Positions 35,063-43,998 of a stretch of DNA of 64,000 bases are shown piece after piece; positions within the stretch are counted from its first letter, which is position 1, and the number at the start of each line of letters is the position of its first letter. The DNA is taken from the NCBI RefSeq assembly GCF_003585765.1, contig NZ_CP021235.1, positions 4,216,001 through 4,280,000 on the forward strand. The letters run 5' to 3'. This stretch comes from Pontibacter actiniarum. GTDB taxonomy: Bacteria; Bacteroidota; Bacteroidia; Cytophagales; Hymenobacteraceae. A model generated the notes under the pieces. The model did not search any database, had not been told where the DNA came from, and saw only the letters and a program-made list of their open reading frames with translations. The position numbers and the translations under genes are program-made.

Positions 35063-36559
35063 TTACTGCTTTATAATTTCTAGTGCATTTTGAAGTGCGT
35101 ACACCACTTTTTGGTCTTTTATTCTATAATATGCTACTCCTCCTTGTTGATTATCATTGCTAATGAGGCCTATCTTTTCCATCCCCACGACATAATTGTT
35201 CGTAGAGCTGCCAGTTTGAGCCTTCTCGTTTAACTGATTCTTTGTGAATATTTCAGAATCTAGCTTTAATAAATGCTTAGAGTAGGAATAAATATCCATT
35301 GAATTAGCTCTAGCATTTGATTTCTTAGGGTAATATTCGTAGTAGTTAAAAGTGGTTACGAACTGATTTAGTGCTATAGGGATTGTGCTACTTTCTATCT
35401 TATTAGATTGAGAATCTAAATTAAATTGAGCTTTAAATAAAGCACTAAATATATGCCATAAGTCTCTAGGATTGCTGTTGGCAATCTTGAATACTTGGTT
35501 AAGTTCATCCTGTGTGACAGTGTCGGCAAAAAGTTGCCTATAGTCATGCACTCTATTATCTGAATATGCACGTAATCTTTGGTTAAGTGCTTTAACTAAG
35601 TCTTCAGTTGTCCATGTTAATGTTGGGCAGTAGTGCTTTTGTGTTCGTACCTGATCTTTGATAAAGTTAAATGGTGTTGCCCAAGTAGAGAAAATTACCT
35701 GAAAGTTTTCTTCAAGTAAGAATTTATTATCGGTAAGTATTTTAACAATAAAATCTGATATAGATTCTGCGTCATTCATAAATCTAGAATCTTCATCTAC
35801 CCTATCAAATACTACCAATACTCTTTCAAAGTCAAGCTTAGAAGCAAGTTTACATACACGAACTAACAACTGATAAGAGACCTCCTGATCGATAAATTCT
35901 TCCTCGATATTGATAGGAAGCTCTGGGAAGTAATCTTTAATTTTTACACTCTCAGTTAAAGGTGGCAATCCTGTAAAGTGCTTTGCAATATAGTCATCTA
36001 TCAAAGCTCCTCCAGCTGTTGCACTGTAGTTAAACACTCCTCTTACAAAGTTTTCAAATTTCTTGTAGGTTCTTGTAAGCCATTGTATCTGGACTTCTTC
36101 AATTTGTTCTCTTAACAGACGTTTTGAAATTTGTGGAACAAAGTTCTTAAGGAGGTAACATAGCAGGATTTTATCTTCTTTTCCTAGCCTTGATATTCTT
36201 CTTCTCTTATCTGCAAGTGCAGAAAAAATGGCAACAGATAAATTTGATATTACAAATTTGTAAAAGTCATTTAGTTCATATCTTTGACTAAGGTGAGAAA
36301 AATCAACGATATGTGTTACTACAGAAGTGTCTTTGTTCAGCTTACTAACAAAATCTTTTATTAAAGCAGTCTTACCAGTTCCTCTATCGCCGGTTAAAAG
36401 GATTGAGTTTTTCTGAGAAAAATTCTCAAGTATTGTTTCATAATCATTAGGTTTTACAAACGTTCTTGAGAAACGTTGGCCTTCATTTTCTGTGGTAAAT
36501 GATGCAAAAGGATTTTCCTTCAATCCTAATCTTGTATAGAACTCTCTGAATGCACTCAT
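35063..36559 (-). CDS. P-loop (AAA+/STAND-like) ATPase with C-terminal winged-helix region, possible islet gene
   Basis: This is a 498-residue protein of unknown role. The N-terminal FYTRLGLKENPFASFTTENE is followed by Walker A GDRGTGKT (near residue 58) and Walker B VLVVFDRVDED (near 250). A sensor-like VIFSTWATPF (near 290) and an ORC-like ANSNPRDLW follow, then a C-terminal domain like a winged helix. This build resembles stand-alone ATPases of defence or signalling islands, but I cannot name a family. G+C is only about one third by eye, far below its neighbours, and codons are A/T-rich, so recent transfer is likely. It is single and sits between nuoC and nuoD. Confidence 0.7.
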   Translation of the reverse strand: MSAFREFYTRLGLKENPFASFTTENEGQRFSRTFVKPNDYETILENFSQKNSILLTGDRGTGKTALIKDFVSKLNKDTSVVTHIVDFSHLSQRYELNDFYKFVISNLSVAIFSALADKRRRISRLGKEDKILLCYLLKNFVPQISKRLLREQIEEVQIQWLTRTYKKFENFVRGVFNYSATAGGALIDDYIAKHFTGLPPLTESVKIKDYFPELPINIEEEFIDQEVSYQLLVRVCKLASKLDFERVLVVFDRVDEDSRFMNDAESISDFIVKILTDNKFLLEENFQVIFSTWATPFNFIKDQVRTQKHYCPTLTWTTEDLVKALNQRLRAYSDNRVHDYRQLFADTVTQDELNQVFKIANSNPRDLWHIFSALFKAQFNLDSQSNKIESSTIPIALNQFVTTFNYYEYYPKKSNARANSMDIYSYSKHLLKLDSEIFTKNQLNEKAQTGSSTNNYVVGMEKIGLISNDNQQGGVAYYRIKDQKVVYALQNALEIIKQ

Positions 36560-36765
36560 TTTAAAATACTAAAGAATTTCTCTTCTTTAAATTGTAGATT
36601 ATTAGAATCTCAAACTTACATAAATAAGTAACATTTAATAAAAATTATTTTTTAGAACATATAGTGAACATGCCTGTGCTAACTTTTCACCAGAGTTAAT
36701 GAAAGTGTACAAAACCTGCTTTATCCTTTGCTGCACAAATCCCCCTTTTTTCCGACCTTGCATCT

Positions 36766-36795
36766 GATTTCTAACTCATCATTTTTAATTCAGAA
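36766..36795 (+). repeat. A+T-rich repeat upstream of nuoD
   Basis: TTTCTAACTCATCATTTTTA followed by ATTCAGAA resembles the repeats at 27522-27556 and 1623-1654. It runs directly into the nuoD start codon. The rest of the 236-bp gap is very A+T-rich near the ATPase and holds no gene. Confidence 0.5.
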
Positions 36796-38007
36796 TTGAG
36801 CCAGTCCACCATCTATAAAAACTACCTGCTGCAGTCGGAGCCGAACAAGTTCAGCCAGGATGCGCTGAAGGCCGGTGAGATGATTGTGAACATGGGGCCG
36901 CAGCACCCGAGCACGCACGGTGTACTGCGCCTGGAGGTGGTAACCGATGGCGAAATCATACAGGAGGTGGTGCCGCACATTGGCTACCTGCACCGCTGCT
37001 TCGAGAAGCATGCCGAAAGTATGGCCTATAACCAAACAATCCCCTACGTAGACCGCATGGATTACCTGGCCGCCATGAACTCGGAGCATGTGTGGTGTAT
37101 GGGCGTGGAAAAGCTGATGGGTATTACCGACCAGATTCCGAAGCGGGTGGAGTACATACGTGTGTTGGTAACAGAGCTAAACCGTATTGCCTCGCACTTT
37201 GTAGCCATTGGTACCTATGCGATAGATATCGGCGCTTTCACGCCTTTCCTTTGGCTGCTGCGCGACAGGGAGCATATACAGCGGCTGCTGGAGTGGGTGT
37301 GCGGTGCCCGGATGCTGTACAACTACATCTGGGTGGGCGGATTATACTATGATCTACCGATTGGCTTTGAGGAGCGTTGCCGCGAGTTTATAGAATACCT
37401 GCAGCCGAAGCTTGATGAGCTGGATACGATACTTTTAAGCAACAAGATATTTATTGACCGCACAGCTAACGTAGGCGTGCTGCCGCTGGATGTGGCGATA
37501 AACTATGCCTGCTCCGGCCCTATGCTGCGTGGCTCAGGCCTAAAGCACGACCTGCGCCGCGTGGATGGCTACAGCGTTTACCCAGAACTGGACTTTGATG
37601 TGCCCATAGGGCAGGGGCTGGCCGGCACTACCGGCGATTGCTGGGACCGTAACTATGTGCGCGCCCTGGAGTGCCGCGAGTCTGTTAAGATCATCCGCCA
37701 GTGCCTCGATCGACTTACCGGCGACTATAAACGCACGCCTGACTTTGACCCGCAGGCCGCCTGCCCGAAAAAGATACGCATGACTGGCAGCAAAGAGCTG
37801 TACTTCCGGGGAGAAACCCCACGAGGCGAGCTAGGCTACTACTTCCGCACGACTGATAAGAGCGATGTGCCTTTCCGGGCCAAAGGCCGCGCCCCAAGTT
37901 TTGTAAACCTGTCGGTGCTGCACGAAATCAGCCGGGGCTGTATGGTGGCGGATTTAATTGCCATCGTCGGTTCTGTGGATATCGTGCTGGGCGAGGTGGA
38001 TAGGTAA
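36796..38007 (+). CDS. nuoD: NADH-quinone oxidoreductase subunit D
   Basis: This is the 49-kDa subunit of complex I that forms the quinone-binding cavity with NuoB. It has 403 residues, normal for an unfused NuoD. Conserved stretches are [43 protein letters not shown] and the C-terminal [14 protein letters not shown]. The best start is TTG at 36796 (MSQSTIYKN), because the next ATG is inside the conserved core. It is the last nuo gene in the window, and an inverted repeat pair and terminator follow. Confidence 0.95.
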   Translation: MSQSTIYKNYLLQSEPNKFSQDALKAGEMIVNMGPQHPSTHGVLRLEVVTDGEIIQEVVPHIGYLHRCFEKHAESMAYNQTIPYVDRMDYLAAMNSEHVWCMGVEKLMGITDQIPKRVEYIRVLVTELNRIASHFVAIGTYAIDIGAFTPFLWLLRDREHIQRLLEWVCGARMLYNYIWVGGLYYDLPIGFEERCREFIEYLQPKLDELDTILLSNKIFIDRTANVGVLPLDVAINYACSGPMLRGSGLKHDLRRVDGYSVYPELDFDVPIGQGLAGTTGDCWDRNYVRALECRESVKIIRQCLDRLTGDYKRTPDFDPQAACPKKIRMTGSKELYFRGETPRGELGYYFRTTDKSDVPFRAKGRAPSFVNLSVLHEISRGCMVADLIAIVGSVDIVLGEVDR

Positions 38008-38025
38008 CGTGCCGTTTTGGCTTCT

Positions 38026-38089
38026 GGCACAGGCGTCTGCTTGTGCCTTTTTGCATGATTACTCTAAGGCACAAGCGGACGCTTGCGCC
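38026..38089. repeat. Inverted pair of the AAGCGGACGCTT palindrome behind nuoD
   Basis: Two copies of the 22-bp palindromic module (38026-38047 reverse and 38068-38089 forward) face each other across 20 nt. They can form a long stem-loop 18 bp past the nuoD stop. The arrangement is like REP/BIME units and may end or protect the nuoD transcript. Confidence 0.75.
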
Positions 38090-38140
38090 ATACCTTATCT
38101 TCTCCCATCCTATAATCCTGCAAATCCTGATTCAGACAAA

Positions 38141-38167
38141 AAAAGCCTGCTTTATCAGCAGGCTTTT
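38141..38167 (-). terminator. Terminator of the LutB gene
   Basis: An 11-bp stem AAAAGCCTGCT (38141-38151 with 38157-38167) has a 5-nt loop, followed on the minus strand by a T run. It starts 6 bp beyond the stop codon. Confidence 0.85.
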
Positions 38168-38172
38168 CTGTT

Positions 38173-39546
38173 TTATCCGCGTTGCTCTTTCCAGAGCTGA
38201 TTGAATGACTTTTTAGGTGCTTGCAGCGGCTCCCGGCGTTTGCTCCAGGTGTCTTTCTGCACATACCGCAGCACAAAGTTTTTGACGCTGGCAGGTGCTA
38301 TATTCATCAGCTTTCGGCTCTTCATGGCCTTTAGCCAGAACTTAAAGGCGGTGGTTTCCTGGCTGTCGGCCATGCCCTGGTCCACGCTCTGCTTGCGGTT
38401 TAGCAGCAGCAGGTTGTGGATGTTGATCTTAACCGGGCAAACGGAGGTACAGGCGCCGCAAAGGGAGCTGGCAAAGCTCAGGTGCTTGTGCTCGGCCATG
38501 CCGTTGTAGTGCGGCGATATTACCGATCCGATCGGGCCACTGTAGGTGGTCTCATACGTATGGCCGCCAATGTTCTTGTACACCGGGCACACGTTAAGGC
38601 AGGCACCGCAGCGAATGCAGTTCAGGGCTTCGCGCTTCTCCGGCAGGGCCAGCAGGTCGGTACGGCCGTTGTCGAGCAATACCACGTACATCTCCTCCGG
38701 GCCATCTGCCTCCTTCGGCTGGCGCGGGCCTGTAAAAATGGAGTTGTAAACCGTTACATTTTGCCCGGTGCCGCTGGTGCTCAGCAGTGGCCAGAACAGG
38801 TCGAGGTCCATGATCGAGGGGATCATTTTCTCAATGCCCACAATGGCGATGTGCGTTTTCGGGAACGTAGTGGAGAGGCGGGCATTGCCCTCATTCTCCG
38901 TTACGGCCACGCCGCCCACATCCGCGATGAGGAAGTTGCCGCCGGTAATCCCCACCTCTGCCGAGGTGTACTTCTCGCGCAGCAGCTTACGGGCCACGCC
39001 TACCAGCTCTTCGGCATTCTCGGTAGGAGGGATGCCCAGCTTTCGCACAAACAGGTCGGCAATGTCCTTTTTAGACATGTGCATGGCCGGTGTTACAATA
39101 TGGTAAGGCCGCTGTTCCGCCAGCTGCACAATGTACTCGCCCAGGTCGGTTTCTACGGTTTCGATGCCGTTCTTCTCCAGGTACTCGTTCAGGTGAATCT
39201 CCTCCGTGATCATGGATTTGGACTTCACTACCGAGCGGGCGCGCTTGCGCTTCATAATCTCACCAATCTCCTTTAAAGCCTCCTGCGCATCGCGGGCCCA
39301 GATTACCTTGCCACCGCGGGCGGTAAAGTTGGCCTCGAACTCCATCAGGTACTTATCGAGGTTGTTGATGGTATTGGTTTTTATAAAAGAGCCGCGTTCC
39401 CGGGCCAGTTCATGGTCGGAGTATTGGGTGAGGCCACGCTGCACAGCGGCATTGTACTTGCCGATGTTAAACTTGATGGTGGCGCGGTGCCCCTGGTCGA
39501 ATGCTTTTGTCTCCGCGTCCTGCAGAAACTGTCTTAGTTTACTCAT
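38173..39546 (-). CDS. lutB: LutB/LldF-type iron-sulfur L-lactate oxidation protein
   Basis: This is a 457-residue subunit of the LutABC (LldEFG) L-lactate oxidising complex. The N-terminal LUD domain covers about 50-290. Two ferredoxin-like [4Fe-4S] motifs follow, CIRCGACLNVCPVYK near residue 305 and CGACTSVCPVKI near 360. The ORF opens 18 codons earlier, but MSKLRQFLQDAE at 39546 is the typical start. LutA and LutC genes are not beside it, so the complex is encoded at separate loci or this protein has another partner. Confidence 0.88.
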   Translation of the reverse strand: MSKLRQFLQDAETKAFDQGHRATIKFNIGKYNAAVQRGLTQYSDHELARERGSFIKTNTINNLDKYLMEFEANFTARGGKVIWARDAQEALKEIGEIMKRKRARSVVKSKSMITEEIHLNEYLEKNGIETVETDLGEYIVQLAEQRPYHIVTPAMHMSKKDIADLFVRKLGIPPTENAEELVGVARKLLREKYTSAEVGITGGNFLIADVGGVAVTENEGNARLSTTFPKTHIAIVGIEKMIPSIMDLDLFWPLLSTSGTGQNVTVYNSIFTGPRQPKEADGPEEMYVVLLDNGRTDLLALPEKREALNCIRCGACLNVCPVYKNIGGHTYETTYSGPIGSVISPHYNGMAEHKHLSFASSLCGACTSVCPVKINIHNLLLLNRKQSVDQGMADSQETTAFKFWLKAMKSRKLMNIAPASVKNFVLRYVQKDTWSKRREPLQAPKKSFNQLWKEQRG

Positions 39547-39605
39547 GCTGTTCTCCCCTACGTGTTTCCGGAGCAAAGGCTGCATCTGCAGGTGCCCCAT
39601 AAAAG

Positions 39606-39634
39606 AAAAACACCCTTAAAGTTAGGGTGTTTTT
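39606..39634 (-). terminator. Terminator of the M28 peptidase gene
   Basis: An 11-bp stem AAAAACACCCT (39606-39616 with 39624-39634) with T runs on either strand. It lies about 150 bp beyond the M28 stop and upstream of lutB. Confidence 0.75.
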
Positions 39635-39781
39635 CGCAAAACCTTAAATAAGTTAAGCGTTAATAGTTAAAAGTGGCTAAGGAGCGGCGTATTGTACTAC
39701 TCCTCAACTTATGCATTACCCTTGCAGCAGCATCCTGCGAGCATTGCCCCACTCATACCTACAAACGCTTAACTTAGAAGC

Positions 39782-41338
39782 TTATTTTTTATTGCTGTCT
39801 ACCACGATGCGGTTCTCGCGGTTGGCGAGCTCCCATGCCACGTGGAACGCCAGGCGCGCCACCTTCTCGGCACTCTCAAAGTCAATCTTCTCCACCTCGT
39901 CGCTTGGCTGGTGGTAGTCGTCGTGCACCCCGTTGAAGTAGAACACAATCGGAATACCGTGCTTGGCGAAGTTGTAGTGGTCGGAGCGGTAGTAGAAGCG
40001 GTTCGGGTCGTTCTCGTCGTTGTAAGTATAGTCGAGCTTCAGGTTCACATACTTCTCGTTCATCTCCTCGTTGATCTGGTGCAGCTCAGAAGAGAGCTTG
40101 TCTGCGCCGATCACGTAGATGTAGTTGCTGTCGTTGGTCTTCTCATGGTCATAGTCCATGCGGCCGATCATGTCGATGTTTACGTCAGCCACCGTGTTCT
40201 CGAGCGGGAAGATCGGGTTCTCAGAGTAGTACTCGGAGCCCAGGAGGCCTTTCTCCTCGCCGGTTACCGTCATGAAGAGTATGCTGCGGCGCGGGCCGTA
40301 CCCGGCTTTCTTGGCCTGGGCAAACGCCTCTGCCACCTCCAGCACGGCCACCGTGCCGGAGCCGTCGTCGTTCGCACCGTTGAATATCTTGTCTCCCTCC
40401 AGCGACTCGTCTACGCCTACGTGGTCGTAATGCGCGGTTACCACAACGATCTCCTCTTTCTTGTCGGTTCCCTCCACGTAGCCCAGCACGTTTTCGGTTG
40501 GCAGTGGCTCAGAGATGCGGGACGTCAGCACCTTTACGTCAGAGGCAGGCTTGAAAGAGGCAGCCGCCGTAGCCGTTGGTACGCCCGAGGTCATCAGCTT
40601 GTCAGGAGTGGTGCCTAGCAGCGAAGCGCCTACAGAAGGTGTGGCGATCAGGTTTACAGGACGGGTGCTGCCGCCTTTGCGCGCCACAGAGGGCTGCTGC
40701 AGGCGGTGCGAAAAGCGCTCCGACATCAAGCGGAAAGGCTCCGCGGCCATAACGTACACCACGCCTTTGGCGCCCGCTTTTTCGGCGGCGGCAGAGAAGC
40801 CGCGCATCTTGGTTTGCATTTCTTCAGGGGTAGACAGCAGCGTTACCAGCAGTTTGCCCTGTACGTCCTTGGTGGCTACCTCGTCGGCGCTGGCGGCATA
40901 TACAGCCGCTACAGACTGCTCCGTGGCAAAGGAAGAGGAGCCATACGGGAAGAAGTCCTGCATCATCAGGTATTTTTCCTCGCCGATGGTGATGTGGCCC
41001 TCGCCCCAGGTGCTTTTCTCCAGGTCAAAGGTCTGGTAGTATGGGTTGGTGCTGTTGCTCTTCACCGGGCCCATCAGGCCATCCTCGCGAAACTCGCGGG
41101 CAATGTACTCGGCGGCCATTTTCTGGCCTTTTTCGCCTGTATTACGTCCTTCGTAGGCATCGGAGGCAATAATGTGCAGGTGCTTGGAAAGGTCAGCGGC
41201 CGTGATGGTCTGTGCGTAGGTTGGGGCTGCTTCTCGCAGCTTAGCCGTGTCGGTTGTCGGTTTGCTGGCGCTGGGGCCCTGGGCACAGCCGTAGCCAACA
41301 GCAGCTAGCAGTACGCAGGCGTAGAGATTATGTCTCAT
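39782..41338 (-). CDS. M28 family zinc peptidase, probable lipoprotein
   Basis: This is a 518-residue exported aminopeptidase-like enzyme. The signal ends in a lipobox-like GYGC (Cys18). A PA-type insert lies at about 120-260. The M28 zinc core has HYDHVG, NGANDDGSGT, TGEEKGLLGSEYY with the catalytic Glu and a late YYRSDHYNFAKHGIP, giving the usual His-Asp-Glu-Asp-His ligands. It probably acts on peptides in the periplasm or at the outer surface. The C-terminus is not a T9SS domain. It is monocistronic. Confidence 0.92.
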   Translation of the reverse strand: MRHNLYACVLLAAVGYGCAQGPSASKPTTDTAKLREAAPTYAQTITAADLSKHLHIIASDAYEGRNTGEKGQKMAAEYIAREFREDGLMGPVKSNSTNPYYQTFDLEKSTWGEGHITIGEEKYLMMQDFFPYGSSSFATEQSVAAVYAASADEVATKDVQGKLLVTLLSTPEEMQTKMRGFSAAAEKAGAKGVVYVMAAEPFRLMSERFSHRLQQPSVARKGGSTRPVNLIATPSVGASLLGTTPDKLMTSGVPTATAAASFKPASDVKVLTSRISEPLPTENVLGYVEGTDKKEEIVVVTAHYDHVGVDESLEGDKIFNGANDDGSGTVAVLEVAEAFAQAKKAGYGPRRSILFMTVTGEEKGLLGSEYYSENPIFPLENTVADVNIDMIGRMDYDHEKTNDSNYIYVIGADKLSSELHQINEEMNEKYVNLKLDYTYNDENDPNRFYYRSDHYNFAKHGIPIVFYFNGVHDDYHQPSDEVEKIDFESAEKVARLAFHVAWELANRENRIVVDSNKK

Positions 41339-41446
41339 AGGTTAGTTTAAAGGTGTATTTTAGGTTTAGTTGAGTTTACTGGTGCCTGTTAGACGGGCAC
41401 AGGCAGCATAGGTTTAATGCGGCCCAGAAACAGCAGTTCCGCTATA

Positions 41447-41932
41447 TTACTGTTTCTGGATAAGTACGGTTGCGAAAGCGGCCACGCCCTCTTTCTTGCC
41501 CACAAAGCCCAGGTATTCGGTGGTGGTGGCTTTGATGGAGATATCCTCCTCCGGGATGCCCATTACCTCTGCCAGGCAGGTTTTCATGGCCGGGATGTGC
41601 GGGTTAACCTTCGGCTCCTGCAGGCATATGGTAGAGTCGATGTTGCCGATCTCGTAGCCTTCGCGGGCCAGCAGGGCGACTACCTCCTTTAACAGTATTT
41701 TAGAGTCGATGCCCTTATACTTGGGGTCTTTGTCGGAGAAATGATAGCCGATGTCGCGCATGTTGGCCGCGCCCAGCAAGGCATCGCAAATCACATGGAT
41801 CAGCACATCTGCGTCGGAGTGACCGAGTGCGCCGTGGGTGTGGGGTATTTTAATGCCGCCGAGCCAGAAGTCGAGTCCCTCCTGCAGTTGGTGCACATCG
41901 TAGCCGAAGCCGGTTCTTATTTTCAGTTTCAT
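41447..41932 (-). CDS. ispF: 2-C-methyl-D-erythritol 2,4-cyclodiphosphate synthase
   Basis: This enzyme closes the cyclic diphosphate in the fifth step of the MEP isoprenoid pathway. The 161 residues are the normal length for this trimeric enzyme. Metal ligands are in GYDVHQL (Asp and His) and HSDADVLIHVICDALLGA, followed by DIGYHFSD. The C-terminal TTTEYLGFVGKKEGVAAFATVLI is characteristic. ispD is about 41 kb away. A 10-bp hairpin overlaps its stop codon (41424-41459), without a T run. Confidence 0.96.
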   Translation of the reverse strand: MKLKIRTGFGYDVHQLQEGLDFWLGGIKIPHTHGALGHSDADVLIHVICDALLGAANMRDIGYHFSDKDPKYKGIDSKILLKEVVALLAREGYEIGNIDSTICLQEPKVNPHIPAMKTCLAEVMGIPEEDISIKATTTEYLGFVGKKEGVAAFATVLIQKQ

Positions 41933-42803
41933 TTTGCTATTGGTATGTATGGTGTACTACTGCTGCTAAAGCAGAAGCTTAAAAGTAAAAGTAGCTATTT
42001 GCGTTTTAAGTTGATAGCTAAGGCAATGGATTTTGATGTTGGTACGCGTACTGGCCGCTGTAGCTTAGGAGGCGGTTGTTTTGCCTGGTGATCATTTCAA
42101 AAGAATAACCGCAACCTGCATTTTTGACAACCTGCAGGTGAAAAGAAGCTATTGCTGAGTTATTTATACTTTTATAGAGCCCGCTATGGACACAGCCAAA
42201 CAGCATCAACGCGACTGGAGCCGCTCCAGATGAGTAGGTGTGCTGCCAGGTGTCGGAATAACGGCTGCCGGAGACGAGATTGTTTTCCACCAGCTGTTGT
42301 CCTGGCACCACTTCTGGGCTAAATCTACTCCTGAAACAGGTTTGCTTGAAACGATAGGCGTGTGGGAGCTGTAGGATGAACAGTAACTAGAAAGTACAGC
42401 TTGGCTGAAGATACAAAAGCAGCAGCTACATAAGTATAAGCAGCGGTAGTCAAGGCTGTAGCAGCTGTGGCTTTGCAAGCCAGTCGAGTTTCAAACTCGA
42501 CACTATAACAAGTCACAAGTCTGAAGACTTGCGCTAGCAGGGGGGAGTACAAGCAAAGGCAGTCAAAGACACAAGCGGACGCTTGCGCCAGTAGGGTTGT
42601 TAGCAGAGGCCAAAAAGTGTGGCTTTGCAAGCCAGTTGAGTGACAGGCTCAATACCATAGTTAAGGCACGAGTGGAAAACTCGCGCCAGCAGCGGAGTGA
42701 AAGTATAAGCGTCAGAGGAAGTAACTGTTGATGTAAAAGCAAAAGCCAGTTACCGTAAGGCAACTGGCTTGAAGGTTGGAATATATAGAAAAGCGCCTCG
42801 GGC
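41933..42803 (+). repeat. Gene-free 871-bp region with composite palindromic repeats, cluster 3
   Basis: No convincing gene lies in this gap. From about 42348 it holds the shared flank of cluster 1, then two copies of the three-stem unit: 42469-42540 (GGCTTTGCAAGCC, a GTCGAG/CTCGAC stem, then a diverged third stem) and 42621-42687 (GGCTTTGCAAGCC, a GTTGAGT stem, a CGAGTGGAAAACTCG stem). The AAGCGGACGCTT palindrome (42568-42589) lies between the copies. The part 41933-42340 shows no recognised feature. Confidence 0.75.
42743..42770 (-). terminator. Terminator of the alkene reductase gene
   Basis: A 9-bp stem AAGCCAGTT (42743-42751 with 42762-42770) is followed on the minus strand by TTGCTTTT. 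It lies 34 bp beyond the stop. Confidence 0.75.
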
Positions 42804-43907
42804 TTAGGCCTCTGCTTCCGCCAGGGAAGGGTAATCGATATAGCCCTCGGCACCAGGAGTGTAAAACGTATCTTTCTGAGGCTCCTGCAGCTTTGCATTC
42901 TGAGCAAAACGCTCCGCCAGGTCCGGGTTCGCGATAAACGGCACACCAAAGGCCACCATATCGGCATCGCCATCCTCAATCACCTTGTTACCGCTCTCTT
43001 GCGTAAAGCCGGCGTTGATGATCAGGTTGCCTTTGTACATCGGGCGGTAGCGCTTGGCAATGTGAGGCTCTGCGTGCGGCACACTGCTTACGTCGTTAAA
43101 CGGCTCCGACAGGTGCAGGTAAGCCAGGTTGTACTCGTTCAGCTTTTCAACGATGTAGTCAAACGTCGGGATCGTGTCCTCGTTCAGCGTCATGCCGAAG
43201 ATGCCGTTCAGGCTTGGGTTCAGGCGTGCGCCCACCTTTTCGATCGGCATTACTTCTTTAATGGCATCCAGCACCTCAAACAGGATACGTGCACGGTTCT
43301 CGATGGAGCCGCCGTAGGCATCGGTGCGGGTGTTAGAAGTGCTGTTGAAGAACTGGTGCAGCAGGTAACCGTTGGAAGAGTGTACTTCCACACCGTCAAA
43401 GCCTGCCTCCATGGCATTTTTTGCGGCGTTTTTAAAGTCCTGCACAATCTGCTTAATCTCTGGGATAGTCAGCTCATGAGGCGTTACGGTGTCTTTAAAG
43501 CCCTCAGGCGTATAGGACTTGTCGTTCGGGTTGATAGCAGACGGCGCAACAGGCAACTCTCCGTTATGGAAGTCCGGGTGCGACATGCGGCCTACGTGCC
43601 ACAACTGGATAAATATTTTTCCGCCTTCGTCGTGCACGGCTTCTGTTACTTTCTTCCAGCCCTCTACCTGCTCAGCAGAGTAAATGCCGGGCGTGCTAAT
43701 ATAGCCTACTGCCTGCTTCGAAATCTGGGAGCCTTCTGAGATAATCAGGCCGGCACCAGCGCGTTGTGCGTAGTAGGTCACCATGAGGTCGTTAGGCACG
43801 TTGCCTTCGTTGTTAGCGCGGCTGCGCGTCATCGGTGCCATGATAACCCGGTTCTTCAGCTCCAGGTCGTGTAGTTTTATCGGTTGTAATAATGCTTGCT
43901 TTTCCAT
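42804..43907 (-). CDS. Alkene reductase (Old Yellow Enzyme family)
   Basis: This is a 367-residue FMN-dependent NAD(P)H:flavin oxidoreductase that reduces activated C=C bonds (NemA/OYE type). Visible motifs are MAPMTRSRA near the N-terminus, QLWHVGRMSHPDF, and VEVHSSNGYLLHQFF with the substrate-binding His and Asn. TDAYGGSIENRARI and the late MVAFGVPFIANPDL follow. It probably detoxifies electrophiles. It lies 91 bp downstream of an aldo/keto reductase in the same direction, beside a MarR regulator. A weak terminator between the two leaves operon structure open. Confidence 0.93.
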   Translation of the reverse strand: MEKQALLQPIKLHDLELKNRVIMAPMTRSRANNEGNVPNDLMVTYYAQRAGAGLIISEGSQISKQAVGYISTPGIYSAEQVEGWKKVTEAVHDEGGKIFIQLWHVGRMSHPDFHNGELPVAPSAINPNDKSYTPEGFKDTVTPHELTIPEIKQIVQDFKNAAKNAMEAGFDGVEVHSSNGYLLHQFFNSTSNTRTDAYGGSIENRARILFEVLDAIKEVMPIEKVGARLNPSLNGIFGMTLNEDTIPTFDYIVEKLNEYNLAYLHLSEPFNDVSSVPHAEPHIAKRYRPMYKGNLIINAGFTQESGNKVIEDGDADMVAFGVPFIANPDLAERFAQNAKLQEPQKDTFYTPGAEGYIDYPSLAEAEA

Positions 43908-43940
43908 TTATCAGATGTCGTTTATGGATGGTCAAAGTAT

Positions 43941-43960
43941 AAAACCATCGCTGCCGATGG
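43941..43960 (-). terminator. Weak hairpin between the aldo/keto reductase and alkene reductase genes
   Basis: A 6-bp stem CCATCG (43945-43950 with 43955-43960) is followed on the minus strand by TTTTAT. It could partly end the aldo/keto reductase transcript. Confidence 0.4.
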
Positions 43961-43998
43961 CATTCACTTATTCAAAAATCAGGTATTCAAAATTTTAA

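Noticed and set aside
35063-36559. Naming the ATPase as a KAP, BREX or other specific defence protein
   Set aside because: Only general P-loop and winged-helix features are visible. No diagnostic motif or partner gene supports a specific system.
42018-42311. 97-residue reverse ORF upstream of cluster 3
   Set aside because: It has no recognisable motif and no ribosome site, and it lies in a repeat-laden gap. It was not called as a gene.
26640-42700. Repeat clusters as a CRISPR array
   Set aside because: Repeat units differ in sequence and orientation, spacing is irregular and no cas gene is present. The units are palindromic intergenic repeats.
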